From positions 1,550,001 through 1,614,000 of the forward strand of contig NZ_JBEPSJ010000001.1 of NCBI RefSeq assembly GCF_040548875.1: 64,000 nucleotides of DNA. Direction: 5' to 3'. Below the pieces are notes generated by a model that worked only from the letters and a program-made list of their open reading frames with translations, did no database searches and was not told the origin of the DNA. Below are positions 41,359 to 49,544 of this stretch, one piece after another. The stretch's first letter is position 1. Each line of letters begins with the position of its first letter. The DNA is from Conyzicola nivalis_A. Its GTDB lineage: Bacteria > Actinomycetota > Actinomycetes > Actinomycetales > Microbacteriaceae. Both the position numbers and the translations under genes were made by a program.

Positions 41359-43062
41359 GTGAACGTATTCGAGAATCGCCCGTGGCTGTCTGCCTACGCC
41401 CCCGGCGTGCCGCACGACATCGAGCCGACGTCAGAGTCGCTCGTCGACATGCTGGACGCCTCGGTGAAGCGCTATGGCAAGCGCACCGCCCTGGAGTTCT
41501 TCGGCGCGGAGACCAGCTACGACGACCTCGCCGAGCAGGTGTCGCGCGCGGCAGAGGGCTTGCGCCGCCTCGGCGTGAAGAAGGGCGACCGCGTCGCCAT
41601 CGTGCTGCCGAACTGCCCCCAGCACGTCGCCGCGTTCTACGCGGTGCTGCGCCTCGGCGCCATCGTGATCGAGCACAACCCGCTCTACACGGCGCGCGAG
41701 CTGCGTCACCAGTTCGAAGACCACGGCGCCCGCGTCGCGATCGTCTGGGACAAGGTGCACGACGTCGTGTCGGCCTTCCCCGGCGACGTGCCGCTCGACC
41801 GCATCGTCTCAGTCGACATGACCGCCGCCCTGCCGTTCGGCAAGCGCGTCGCGCTGCGGCTCCCCATCGCCAAGGCGCGCGCCACCCGAGCGAGCATGAC
41901 CGCCACGCCCTCGGCCCGCCGCGTCTTCACCTGGGAGAAGCTGCTCGACTCCCCGCGCATCCTGCGCAAGTACCCCCGGCCGACCGTCGACGACGTCGCC
42001 GTGCTGCAGTACACGAGCGGCACCACGGGCACGCCGAAGGGCGCCATCCTCACCCACGGCAACCTGCGTGCCAACGCCAGCCAGGGCCAGGCCTGGGTTC
42101 CCGGACTCCGGCTCGGCAAGGAGACCTTCTACGGCGTGCTGCCGCTGTTCCACGCCTACGGCCTCACGCTGTGCCTGACCGTGGCGATGAGCATCGGCGC
42201 GAAGCTCGTGCTGTTCCCGAAGTTCGACGTCGACATGGTGCTCGACGCGGCACGCAAGTCGCCCCCCACGTTCCTGCCCGCCGTGCCGCCCATCTACGAC
42301 GCGCTCACCCGCGTCTCGAAGCGCCGCCGAGCGGGGCTCTCGCGCATCCGCTTCGCCATCTCCGGCGCGATGAGCCTGCCCGTCGCCACCGTCGAACGCT
42401 GGGAGGAGGCCAGCGGCGGCCTCCTGGTCGAGGGCTACGGCATGACCGAGACCAGTCCGCTCGCCGTCGGCAACCCGATGGGCCCGAGCCGGCGACCGGG
42501 AACCGTGGGCGTGCCGTTCCCGAGCACCGAGATCCGCATCGTCGACCCGGAGAACCCGTCCGACGACCGCCACGAGGGCGAGTCGGGCGAGCTGCTGCTG
42601 CGCGGACCGCAGGTGTTCCAGGGCTACTGGAACCGCGCCGACGAGACGGCGCAGACCCTGTTGCCGGGCGGCTGGCTGCGCACCGGCGACATCGTCACCA
42701 TCTCCCCCGACGGCTACATCACCGTGATCGACCGCATCAAGGAGCTGATCATCACGGGTGGCTTCAACGTGTCTCCATCGGAGGTCGAAGAGGTGCTCAT
42801 GTCGCACCCGGATGTCGCGGGTGCGGCCGTCGTCGGAGTGCGCCGGTCGTCGGGCACGGAAGACGTGTCGGCCGCCGTCGTCGCCCGCGAGGGAGCCACC
42901 GTCGACACCGACGCGCTGCGTGACTACGCCCGCACCAGGCTCACCGCCTACAAGGTGCCGAAGTCGATCGTGGTGCTCGACGAGCTGCCGCGCTCGCTCG
43001 TCGGCAAGGTCGAGCGCCGCAAGGTGCGCGACATGCTCGTCGCGGCGCACAACAAGGACTAG
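41359..43062 (+). CDS. Long-chain fatty-acid-CoA ligase (AMP-forming)
   Basis: 567 residues of the ANL superfamily. Motifs in order: P-loop YTSGTTGTPKGAILTH, the acyl-site segment VEGYGMTETSPLAVG, ATP motif RTGDIV, and the catalytic lysine in PRSLVGKVERRKVRD. Domain sizes (about 430 plus 120) are normal. It activates a fatty acid to its CoA thioester for beta-oxidation or lipid synthesis; the chain length cannot be told. It starts with GTG at 41359 behind GGGGAGG, with a possible promoter (-10 GATACT at 41323-41328) just upstream. Confidence 0.9.
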   Translation: MNVFENRPWLSAYAPGVPHDIEPTSESLVDMLDASVKRYGKRTALEFFGAETSYDDLAEQVSRAAEGLRRLGVKKGDRVAIVLPNCPQHVAAFYAVLRLGAIVIEHNPLYTARELRHQFEDHGARVAIVWDKVHDVVSAFPGDVPLDRIVSVDMTAALPFGKRVALRLPIAKARATRASMTATPSARRVFTWEKLLDSPRILRKYPRPTVDDVAVLQYTSGTTGTPKGAILTHGNLRANASQGQAWVPGLRLGKETFYGVLPLFHAYGLTLCLTVAMSIGAKLVLFPKFDVDMVLDAARKSPPTFLPAVPPIYDALTRVSKRRRAGLSRIRFAISGAMSLPVATVERWEEASGGLLVEGYGMTETSPLAVGNPMGPSRRPGTVGVPFPSTEIRIVDPENPSDDRHEGESGELLLRGPQVFQGYWNRADETAQTLLPGGWLRTGDIVTISPDGYITVIDRIKELIITGGFNVSPSEVEEVLMSHPDVAGAAVVGVRRSSGTEDVSAAVVAREGATVDTDALRDYARTRLTAYKVPKSIVVLDELPRSLVGKVERRKVRDMLVAAHNKD

Positions 43063-43415
43063 GGGCGGGCGATCGCTGGTCGAGTTGCCCGAGCTGCGGG
43101 GCAATCTTTCGATGCTGAAGCACGCCCTGAAGGTCGAAACCTTGCCCCTCGGCTCAAGCGCACGCATACGCCCGAGCTGCGGGGCAATGAATCGACGCTG
43201 AAACCAGCCCACAAGGTCGAAACCTTGCCCCTCGGCTCCGGCACCCAGAGCCGCCCGAGCTGCGGGGCAAAGAATCGACGCTGAAACCAGCCCGCAAGGT
43301 CGAAACCTTGCCCCTCGGCTCCGGCACCCAGAGCCGCCCGTGCTGCGGGGCAATGAATCGACGCTGAAACCAGCCCGCAAGGTCGAAACCTTGCCCCTCT
43401 GTTCTGAGGGCCGCG
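43063..43415. other. 353-bp intergenic region, mostly a repeat array
   Basis: This convergent gap between the acyl-CoA ligase and the Fic-like gene is almost wholly taken up by four 83-bp repeat units (43098-43399). Reading frames across it are artefacts of the repetition. No gene or promoter was seen. Confidence 0.8.
43098..43399. repeat. Four-copy 83-bp palindromic repeat array
   Basis: 53-bp elements start at 43098, 43181, 43264 and 43347, each exactly 83 bp apart, with 30-bp spacers. Each starts GGGGCAA and ends CCTTGCCCCTC, with inner arms TCGAC and GTCGA around a central GCTGAAACCAGCCCGCAAG or similar. The last two elements differ by 1-2 bases; the first is nearer to the copies at 21210. 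Spacers 2 and 3 are nearly identical and carry a small stem GGCTC...GAGCC. Confidence 0.92.
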
Positions 43416-44387
43416 CTAGGGGCGCGCGCGCCCGACGAAGGCGTCGACCGCATCGAGGATGCCCGGGGCGAGCCATGCGCGGTTGCGGCGTTCCGGGCCA
43501 CGGGACACGAGGATGCCGCGTTCCACGAGCGTCTCGATGGCCGTGTACGCGGCGGCGAGCGTGACTCCGAGCGCCGGCACCGTCAGCTTCGCGTCGATCA
43601 CCGGATGCTCGAACACGACGTCTACGAGGTCGCGTGAGCTGGCGTGCGAGCGCACACCGATCATGGCGGTCGACCATTCGTCGCGGGTGATCGCGAGCGC
43701 GGTGGCGAGGTCGCGGGCGTTGTCGACGGCCGACTCGACCGCCCGGGCGAGCACCAGCACGATCGGGTTGGCGTCGCCGGCGGAGTAGGCGTCGATCGCC
43801 GCGCGGTACGCGTCTTCGTCGGCGAGCAGCCCGCCGGAGATCGGAAAGGGCACGACCGGCCCGCTCAGCTGTGCGGCGAGGATCGCCCGAGCGGTGCGGC
43901 CGTTGCCGAGGAAGAACGGCCGGCTCGCGACGAGCCAGGCGTGGCCGAGGGCGACGGGCACGAGCATCGACTGCGCGACGTCGGGCAGCTCGGCGGGAAT
44001 GTCGCCGCCGGGGTCGATGATCTCGTGGACGCCGACGACGTCGTGCGGCGATACGAGAGCATGCCGGGTGGCGGAGAGAACGGATGCCGCGTACCGCGCG
44101 TCACCGGCGGCCGCGAGGCCGAGGCCGGCCAGTCCCGTCTCCCGCGCATCCGCCACGAAGCCGGCGAGGGCCGCGCTGGCCTGTCCCTCTGCCCGGGCGA
44201 ACGACGCGGCGAAGACCGAGTCGTCGGCGGTGAACTCCGCGCGGAAGTTCTCGAGCGCCGCCGATGCCCCACCCGACGCCTCGAGCGTCGCCGGCTCGAG
44301 GGTGGCGGCGATGTTCGCGGGGGTGAGCAGCACGCGGGGTCCTCTGCGGAGTCGGGTTTCGGGACGGAAAAGGGGAGCAACGCCCAT
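43416..44387 (-). CDS. Fic-fold protein lacking the catalytic histidine
   Basis: 323 residues from the ATG at 44387, which has GGGGGAG 11 nt upstream; an in-frame GTG at 44411 would add 8 residues. The domain resembles Fic AMP-transferases: an N-terminal inhibitory-helix motif SAALEN (S42-N47, the S/T-x3-E-G/N pattern), then the Fic motif SRPFFLGNGRTAR, where the invariant His of HPFxxGNGRxxR is Arg156. The phosphate-binding loop GNGRTAR is intact. A winged-helix-like segment (about 250-310) follows. So it can probably bind a nucleotide but not catalyse classical AMPylation. It lies downstream of the padR gene on the same strand. Confidence 0.75.
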   Translation of the reverse strand: MGVAPLFRPETRLRRGPRVLLTPANIAATLEPATLEASGGASAALENFRAEFTADDSVFAASFARAEGQASAALAGFVADARETGLAGLGLAAAGDARYAASVLSATRHALVSPHDVVGVHEIIDPGGDIPAELPDVAQSMLVPVALGHAWLVASRPFFLGNGRTARAILAAQLSGPVVPFPISGGLLADEDAYRAAIDAYSAGDANPIVLVLARAVESAVDNARDLATALAITRDEWSTAMIGVRSHASSRDLVDVVFEHPVIDAKLTVPALGVTLAAAYTAIETLVERGILVSRGPERRNRAWLAPGILDAVDAFVGRARP

Positions 44388-44425
44388 GTTAGGCGCTGCT
44401 CCCCCGGTCACCGGAAGCCATAGTG

Positions 44426-45031
44426 CTAGTCGGCGAGGATGCCGTAGAGGGCGCGTCGCGCCTCGTCGAGCTGGGTGACGGCCTTGGCGCGCTGCTCGTC
44501 GGTCGCGGCGAACCGGAACTGGTGCACCACGCCCATCAACTTCGCGACGCTCTCGTGCAGGCCGGCGTCGGCGTCGGTGCGTTCTGTGACGCTCGCCCAG
44601 ACGCGATCGAGCTCCTCGGTGTGCTCGGCGACATAGGCCCGGCCCTCGTCGGTGAGCTGGAACTCGGTGCGGCGTCCCTCACCCACGCCCTCGATGAGCT
44701 CCTCGTCGACGAGCTGCTGCAGGGTGGGGTAGACCGAGCCGGGGCTCGGGTTCCAGGTTCCGCCGGAGCGCTCGGCGATCTCCTTGATGAGACCGTAGCC
44801 GTTGAACGGCTTGTCGCTCAGGAGCGAGATGATCGCGGAGCGCACGTCGCCGCGGCGCTTGCGCTGCGGGCCGGGCGGCATAAAGCCGCGGGGGCCGAAG
44901 CCTCCGAAGCCCGGGCCGAATCCGGGCGCTGCTGCGGCGAAGGCGCGGGCGCCCGATCCGAAGCCGTGACCGCGGCGCGGACCCCGGTCGTGATGCTGGT
45001 GTTCGTGGGTGGTGTGGAATTCGCTGTTCAT
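44426..45031 (-). CDS. PadR-family transcriptional regulator
   Basis: 201 residues. The first about 60 are His-, Gly- and Phe-rich (HTTHEHQHHD, GFGPGFGGFGPRGF) and probably disordered. The PadR winged helix follows: RGDVRSAIISLLSDKPFNGYGLIKEIAERSGG, then SPGSVYPTLQQLVDEELI and the wing GRRTEFQLTDEG. The C-terminal helical part (about 140-201) mediates dimerisation. The His-rich N-terminus might bind metal; that is inference. It is upstream of the Fic-fold gene, about 40 bp before it, and carries a palindromic promoter region (45073-45106). Confidence 0.9.
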   Translation of the reverse strand: MNSEFHTTHEHQHHDRGPRRGHGFGSGARAFAAAAPGFGPGFGGFGPRGFMPPGPQRKRRGDVRSAIISLLSDKPFNGYGLIKEIAERSGGTWNPSPGSVYPTLQQLVDEELIEGVGEGRRTEFQLTDEGRAYVAEHTEELDRVWASVTERTDADAGLHESVAKLMGVVHQFRFAATDEQRAKAVTQLDEARRALYGILAD

Positions 45032-45072
45032 GGCGGTTCCGTCCTTTCGTTGAACGCCGAACGATTGTTCGA

Positions 45073-45106
45073 CGATAGGTTAACGATATATCGGTATCTA
45101 TCGCAA
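45073..45106 (-). promoter_or_regulatory. padR promoter with palindromic operator
   Basis: On the minus strand: -35 TTGCGA (45101-45106), 18 bp, -10 TAACCT (45077-45082). Between them lies the perfect palindrome CGATATATCG (45084-45093), framed by CGATAG (45073-45078) and CTATCG (45098-45103). A repressor bound here would block the promoter, so PadR autoregulation is likely. Confidence 0.5.
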
Positions 45107-45121
45107 CGCAAGACCGCGGAC

Positions 45122-45156
45122 AAAAAAATGCCCGGATGCCGTTGCGGCATCCGGGC
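45122..45156 (-). terminator. Intrinsic terminator after the DUF2469 gene
   Basis: An 11-bp perfect stem: GCCCGGATGCC (45130-45140) and GGCATCCGGGC (45146-45156), loop GTTGC, followed on the minus strand by A then T7 (45122-45128). It ends the rplS-lepB-rnhB-DUF2469 run. Confidence 0.92.
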
Positions 45157-45170
45157 GAAGAGGGCGAGGG

Positions 45171-45494
45171 CTACTCGTCGAGGGCGAGCTCCTTCGGGAG
45201 TTCGAGCTCCTTCGAGCTGAGCTCCTCCACATTGACGTCCTTGAAGGTGAGCACGCGCACGCTCTTGACGAAACGGTCGGAGCGGTAGACGTCCCACACC
45301 CAGACGTCGTTCATCGTCAGCTCGAAGTAGAAGTCGTGCTCGGTGTCCTGGCGCACGAGCTCGACCTCGTTCGCGAGGTAGAAGCGTCGCTCGGTCTCCA
45401 CGACATAGCGGAACTGGCCGACCACATCGCGGTACTCGCGGTACAGGGCCAGCTCGACCTCGCGGTCATAGTCTTCGAACTCGTCTTCGTCCAT
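45171..45494 (-). CDS. DUF2469 family protein
   Basis: A 107-residue acidic protein: MDEDEFEDYDREVELALYRE, then VETERRFYLANEVELVRQ and NDVWVWDVYRSDRFVKSVRVLTFKDVNVEEL. This is the actinobacterial DUF2469 family, nearly always located after rnhB. Its function is unknown. TAGGAT occurs about 10 nt upstream of the start, and a strong terminator follows. Confidence 0.9.
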   Translation of the reverse strand: MDEDEFEDYDREVELALYREYRDVVGQFRYVVETERRFYLANEVELVRQDTEHDFYFELTMNDVWVWDVYRSDRFVKSVRVLTFKDVNVEELSSKELELPKELALDE

Positions 45495-45506
45495 CGTCTG
45501 ACAATC

Positions 45507-46142
45507 CTAAGCCGTTACCTTGAGCCACGTGCGCCGATGCAGCTCGGTTGCGCCGAGTTGATCGATGGCGGCGAAGTGCTCGGCAGAGCCGTAACCCTTG
45601 TTGCCCGACCAGCCGTAGCCGGGCAGTCGCGTGTCGGCGGCGATCATGAGGTTGTCGCGGTGCACCTTGGCGACGACGGACGCCCCGGCCACAGACGCGC
45701 AGTCACGGTCGGCCTTGACACGGGTCTGCACCCGCAGCGGGGTGGCGAGCGCCGGGTTGAGCCAGTCGTGCGAGCCGTCGAGGAGGATCACGCTGTCCCC
45801 GACCCGCGCGCCCGCCTCGTGCATCGCGACGAGTCCGCGCTTGGCCGCGAGCCCGAGGGCCGCGACGATGCCGATCGAGTCGACCTCCTCGGCCGAGGCG
45901 AGACCGACCGCCGTGTAGCGCGCCCAGCCGGTGGTGAGCGGCGCCAGGGCGACGCGTCGCTTCTCGCTGAGCATCTTCGAGTCGCGCAGACCCTCCGGGT
46001 GCACGCCGACCTCGGCGTCGACGAGGCAGAGGCCGACGGCCACGGGGCCGGCGATCGCGCCGCGACCGACCTCGTCGATGCCGATGACGTAGCGCGCGCC
46101 TCCCGCGTGCATCGCCGTCTCGACCTCGAGGGTGGGATCCAT
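45507..46142 (-). CDS. rnhB: Ribonuclease HII
   Basis: A 211-residue type II RNase H that removes ribonucleotides from DNA. Catalytic acidic residues are in GIDEVGRGAIAGP (D and E), LLDGSHDWL and VKADRDCASVAGASVVAKVHRD. It starts with the ATG at 46142 (a GTG 3 bp upstream is also possible), 10 bp after the lepB stop. A member of the rplS-lepB-rnhB-DUF2469 block. Confidence 0.95.
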   Translation of the reverse strand: MDPTLEVETAMHAGGARYVIGIDEVGRGAIAGPVAVGLCLVDAEVGVHPEGLRDSKMLSEKRRVALAPLTTGWARYTAVGLASAEEVDSIGIVAALGLAAKRGLVAMHEAGARVGDSVILLDGSHDWLNPALATPLRVQTRVKADRDCASVAGASVVAKVHRDNLMIAADTRLPGYGWSGNKGYGSAEHFAAIDQLGATELHRRTWLKVTA

Positions 46143-46152
46143 CACGACCACG

Positions 46153-46947
46153 TCAGTCGCCCGCCGAGTCGACCCCACGGAAGACGAGGGGGTAGTTGTC
46201 GAGTGTCGCCCAGCGGTCGAGCGGCCAGGTCACCAGCACCGCACGGCCGACCACGTTGTCGATCGGCACGAACGCGGTGCCCGGGGCGTCCGGGTCTCCG
46301 GAGTAGTGGTACGAGGAGTCGGCGGAGTTGTAGCGGTTGTCGCCCATGACCCACAGCGAGCCCTCGGGCACCGTCACCGTGAACTCCTTCTCCGTGGCCT
46401 TGGAGCGACCGCCGAGCTCGGTGTACGGCTCCTCGAGCGGGATGCCGTTGACGGTGAGTTGGCCGAAGTCGTTGCAGCAGACGACGACGTCGCCCGGCAG
46501 GCCGATGACGCGCTTGATGAGGTGGTCGTCGCTGTCGGGAGCGCTGAGACCGACGAATCCGAGCACCTCGTCGACGGCCACGGCCACCGGGTTGCGGGTG
46601 TCGGGCTCGTCGCCGCCGGGAAGCCAGTTGCCCGGGTCGGTGAACACCACGACGTCGCCGTGGGAGATCGGCATGAGCTCCGGCTCGAGCAGGTTGACGA
46701 TGATGCGGTCGTCGACGTGCAGGGTGTCCATCATCGACTCGGAGGGGATGTAGAACGAGCGAATCAGGAACGTCTTGATGAGGAACGAGATCAGCAGGGC
46801 CGCGACGAAGATGAGCAGGATGTCGCGGAGGAAGAGCTTGACGCCCCGCGCCTTGCGCTGCCTCTCGGTCAGCCGAGGCTTCCGCGTCGTCGACTGACCG
46901 TCAGTCTCGGCGTGCGTACCTGCCGCCGGCTGTAATTCGCTTGTCAT
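46153..46947 (-). CDS. lepB: Signal peptidase I LepB
   Basis: A 264-residue type I signal peptidase. A cytoplasmic N-terminus rich in basic residues precedes a single membrane helix (about 36-58); the catalytic domain lies outside. Catalytic Ser is in FYIPSESMMDTL and catalytic Lys in HLIKRVIGLPGD. The box NRYNSADSSYH near the C-terminus belongs to the family. The ATG has AGGGG upstream and is preceded by a strong hairpin. Confidence 0.95.
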   Translation of the reverse strand: MTSELQPAAGTHAETDGQSTTRKPRLTERQRKARGVKLFLRDILLIFVAALLISFLIKTFLIRSFYIPSESMMDTLHVDDRIIVNLLEPELMPISHGDVVVFTDPGNWLPGGDEPDTRNPVAVAVDEVLGFVGLSAPDSDDHLIKRVIGLPGDVVVCCNDFGQLTVNGIPLEEPYTELGGRSKATEKEFTVTVPEGSLWVMGDNRYNSADSSYHYSGDPDAPGTAFVPIDNVVGRAVLVTWPLDRWATLDNYPLVFRGVDSAGD

Positions 46948-46956
46948 TAAACCCCT

Positions 46957-46990
46957 GAGCTCCCTGCCAAGTGTATTCGGCAGGGAGCTC
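46957..46990 (-). terminator. Hairpin between rplS and lepB
   Basis: A 12-bp perfect stem: GAGCTCCCTGCC (46957-46968) and GGCAGGGAGCTC (46979-46990), 10-nt loop. On the minus strand only GGGGTTTAA follows, which also holds the lepB ribosome-binding site. It might partly terminate the rplS transcript, or separate rplS and lepB expression by RNA processing. Confidence 0.6.
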
Positions 46991-47014
46991 GGGAAAGACT
47001 AAAAGCGGGCGTGA

Positions 47015-47359
47015 CTAGTCGCGCTTTTCCTTGATCTTCGCCTTCTTGCCACGCAGGTTGCGCAGGTAGTACAGCTTCGCGCGACGAACGTCACCGCGGG
47101 TGACGACCTCGATGTGGTCGATGACCGGCGAGTGCACGGGGAACGTGCGCTCGACGCCGACCTGGAAGCTGACCTTGCGAACGCAGAACGTCTCGCGGAC
47201 ACCCTCGCCGGAGCGGCCGATGACGACACCCTGGAAGACCTGGATGCGGGCGCGCGTGCCTTCGATGATGTTCACGTGGACCTTGACGGTGTCGCCGGCG
47301 CGGAACTCCGGGATGTTGTCCTTGAGGGATGCCGCATCAACGGCGTCGAGAATATGCAT
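47015..47359 (-). CDS. rplS: 50S ribosomal protein L19
   Basis: 114 residues of L19: MHILDAVDAASLKDNIPEF, DTVKVHVNIIEGTRARIQVFQG, GVRETFCVRKVSF, and the basic C-terminus LRNLRGKKAKIKEKRD. The ATG at 47359 fits homologues; a GTG 9 bp upstream is in frame. In many bacteria it follows rimM-trmD; here trmD is 2.9 kb away with map, tetR and a membrane gene between. Confidence 0.97.
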   Translation of the reverse strand: MHILDAVDAASLKDNIPEFRAGDTVKVHVNIIEGTRARIQVFQGVVIGRSGEGVRETFCVRKVSFQVGVERTFPVHSPVIDHIEVVTRGDVRRAKLYYLRNLRGKKAKIKEKRD

Positions 47360-47538
47360 GGTATTCACTCTCTTGCGACCGCCACAGGTCGATCACGTTT
47401 TGACTCATTCTTGAAGTAAGGAGGCGCACTTCACGTGATCACGATTCCCCTGTGGCAGAAACGTGCGGAAGCACAAAGATCAATGATGACACATCCGGGG
47501 GTGCGCCTGCCACCGATTCGCCCCTGACCGCGGCCCGC

Positions 47539-48039
47539 TCAGCGGTCTGGCAGCTCTTCTTTCGAGCCGTCGGGATTGATGATGATGACCCGCCCCGCGT
47601 CCGTGGCCGGGTCGTAGGTCTTCGCGTTGTAGGTGCCGGCGTCGATCGGGTCGAGCGAGAAGGCGTTCTTCACCCGCGTGCGCGTCTCGGTGAAGAGCTG
47701 CCACGCCGCCACCCAGAACGCGATAATTGCCACCACCACGATCACCCCGGAAAGGGCAGATGAGGCAACAAATCCGTAAAGGATTATGGATATGTGCCAC
47801 ACTGCCAAGACACCCGCGTCTAACCACGACACCGCCCGCGTCGACCTGACCTGCTTACGCGCCACCGTGAGTCCGGCAACGGCGAGCATCGCCACGCAGA
47901 GTATGGGACACAGCACCAGGTAGAGCACGAAGTCCCATCCCTCGCCGGCGCGGATGATGCCACGGCCTATGAGCACCCAGGAGGGCAGCAAAAAGGCTGA
48001 GATAAACTGCCAATAGAAGAGCGCGCGGCGGAGAAGCAT
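47539..48039 (-). CDS. Small membrane protein of unknown function
   Basis: 166 residues with four membrane helices (about 8-28, 37-60, 75-95, 97-115) and a polar C-terminal tail (120-166) containing VIIINPDGSKEELPDR. No family was recognised. It lies between rplS and the divergent tetR gene, 51 bp from the tetR start. It might be controlled by that regulator, which is inference from position only. Confidence 0.65.
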   Translation of the reverse strand: MLLRRALFYWQFISAFLLPSWVLIGRGIIRAGEGWDFVLYLVLCPILCVAMLAVAGLTVARKQVRSTRAVSWLDAGVLAVWHISIILYGFVASSALSGVIVVVAIIAFWVAAWQLFTETRTRVKNAFSLDPIDAGTYNAKTYDPATDAGRVIIINPDGSKEELPDR

Positions 48040-48090
48040 CCTTAAGGGTAGCCGTAGCGAGCTGACAACGAATACGGGGTATTTGTAGCA

Positions 48091-48738
48091 ATGACTGACC
48101 AGCCGGCAATCTCACCGAGCCCTGCGAACGTGCGAACCGAACCCGTCCAGCAGCGCAGCAGCGAGCGGATCACGCTCCTCCTCGACACGGCGGCCTCTCT
48201 CATCGACGAGAAGGGCATCGACGGTCTCACGACGAGCGACGTGGCTGCGAGATCACGCTCCTCGGTCGGCGTGGTCTACCGCTACTTCCCGAACATCCAA
48301 TCGCTCCTGCGCTCCCTCGCCGCCCGCAACCTCGAACGCTTCCTCGCGGCCGCCTTCGTCGGCGGCGAGAAGAACCCCGCCGGCTGGATCGAGGAGCTCG
48401 ACAATGTCCTCGACGTCTACGCCCAGCTCTCGCGCTCCGAACCGGGCTTCCGCGCCCTGCACTTCGGGGGCGTCATCGACGAACGCTTCATCGACAGCCA
48501 GATCAATGCGAACAGCGAACTGTCGAACCGGGTGCTCCAGTACCTCGGGGCGCAGTATGAGGTTCCGCTGACCGACGAATTCGCCCTCGACCTCGACGTG
48601 GCGATCGAGATCGCTACGGCCCTCATGCAGCGCGCCTTCCGTGTCGACCGCAACGGAGACGAGCGCTACCTCGCGAAGGCGCGCATCGTCGTGCGCGAGG
48701 TGCTCGAGCCCTTCAACTCCGCCGTTCCCGCCGAGTGA
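48091..48738 (+). CDS. TetR-family transcriptional regulator
   Basis: 215 residues. The N-terminal HTH (about 25-70) reads SERITLLLDTAASLIDEKG, GLTTSDVAARSRSSVGVVYRYFPNIQSLL, which is canonical TetR. The C-terminal ligand domain is unassigned. It is divergent from the four-helix membrane protein (51 bp gap) and upstream of map by 38 bp. No palindromic operator was clear in the gap. Confidence 0.9.
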   Translation: MTDQPAISPSPANVRTEPVQQRSSERITLLLDTAASLIDEKGIDGLTTSDVAARSRSSVGVVYRYFPNIQSLLRSLAARNLERFLAAAFVGGEKNPAGWIEELDNVLDVYAQLSRSEPGFRALHFGGVIDERFIDSQINANSELSNRVLQYLGAQYEVPLTDEFALDLDVAIEIATALMQRAFRVDRNGDERYLAKARIVVREVLEPFNSAVPAE

Positions 48739-48776
48739 CAGCGGCGGCGCACGGCCGCGCCTAAGCTGGGACGACC

Positions 48777-49544
48777 ATGATCGAACTGCGAACCCCGGCC
48801 GAAATCGACCAGATGGCGGCGGCCGGCGAGTTCGTCGCCAGCGTGCTCAAGGCGACGGCCGCAGCATCCGCCGTCGGCGTCAACCTGCTCACACTCGACA
48901 AGCTCGCGCACGGCATGATCCGCAAGCGCAAGGCGGAGAGCTGCTACATCGACTACCACCCGTCGTTCGGGGCGTCCCCGTTCGGCAAGGTGCTGTGCAC
49001 GTCGGTCAACGACGCTGCCCTGCACGGGCTGCCGTTCGACTATGTGCTGCGTGACGGCGACGTGGTCAGTCTCGACTTCGCGGCCTCCGTCGACGGCTGG
49101 GTCTGCGACTCGGCCATCACGATCGTCGTCGGCACCCCGCGCGACGAGGATCTCGCCCTCATCGACACGGTCGAACGCGCGCTCGAGGCCGGCATCGCCG
49201 CCGCCCAGCCCGGCGGACGCATGGGCGACGTCTCGGCGGCGATCGGCGCCGTCGCGCACGCCGACGGCTACGGCGTGAACCTCGACTTCGGCGGACACAG
49301 CGTCGGCCGCACGATGCACGGCGACCTGCACGTGCCCAACGACGGCAAGGCCGGCCGCGGCTTCCCGCTGCGCGAAGGTCTGGTCTTCGCCATCGAGCCG
49401 TGGCTGATGCTCGGCACCTCGAAGATCTACACCGACAAAGACGGCTGGACCCTGCGCAGCGCCGACGGCTCGCGCGCCGCGCACGCGGAGCACACGGTCG
49501 CGATCACGGCCGACGGCCCGCGGGTGTTGACGGCGCGCTCCTAA
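48777..49544 (+). CDS. map: Methionine aminopeptidase, type I
   Basis: A 255-residue enzyme removing initiator Met. Metal ligands are visible: D in SLDFAASVDGWVCDSAI (two Asp), His in GGHSVGRTMHGD, Glu in LVFAIEPWLML, and a final Glu in AAHAEHTVAI. The substrate-binding His lies in INDAALHG-like sequence (SVNDAALHGLP). TAAGCT (48762-48767) precedes the ATG by 9 nt. The TAA stop overlaps the stop of the convergent trmD. Confidence 0.95.
   Translation: MIELRTPAEIDQMAAAGEFVASVLKATAAASAVGVNLLTLDKLAHGMIRKRKAESCYIDYHPSFGASPFGKVLCTSVNDAALHGLPFDYVLRDGDVVSLDFAASVDGWVCDSAITIVVGTPRDEDLALIDTVERALEAGIAAAQPGGRMGDVSAAIGAVAHADGYGVNLDFGGHSVGRTMHGDLHVPNDGKAGRGFPLREGLVFAIEPWLMLGTSKIYTDKDGWTLRSADGSRAAHAEHTVAITADGPRVLTARS

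Noticed and set aside
43098..43399. CRISPR array
   Set aside because: Repeats of 53 bp with near-identical 30-bp spacers, only four copies, palindromic ends and no cas genes. The spacers are not unique, so this is not CRISPR.
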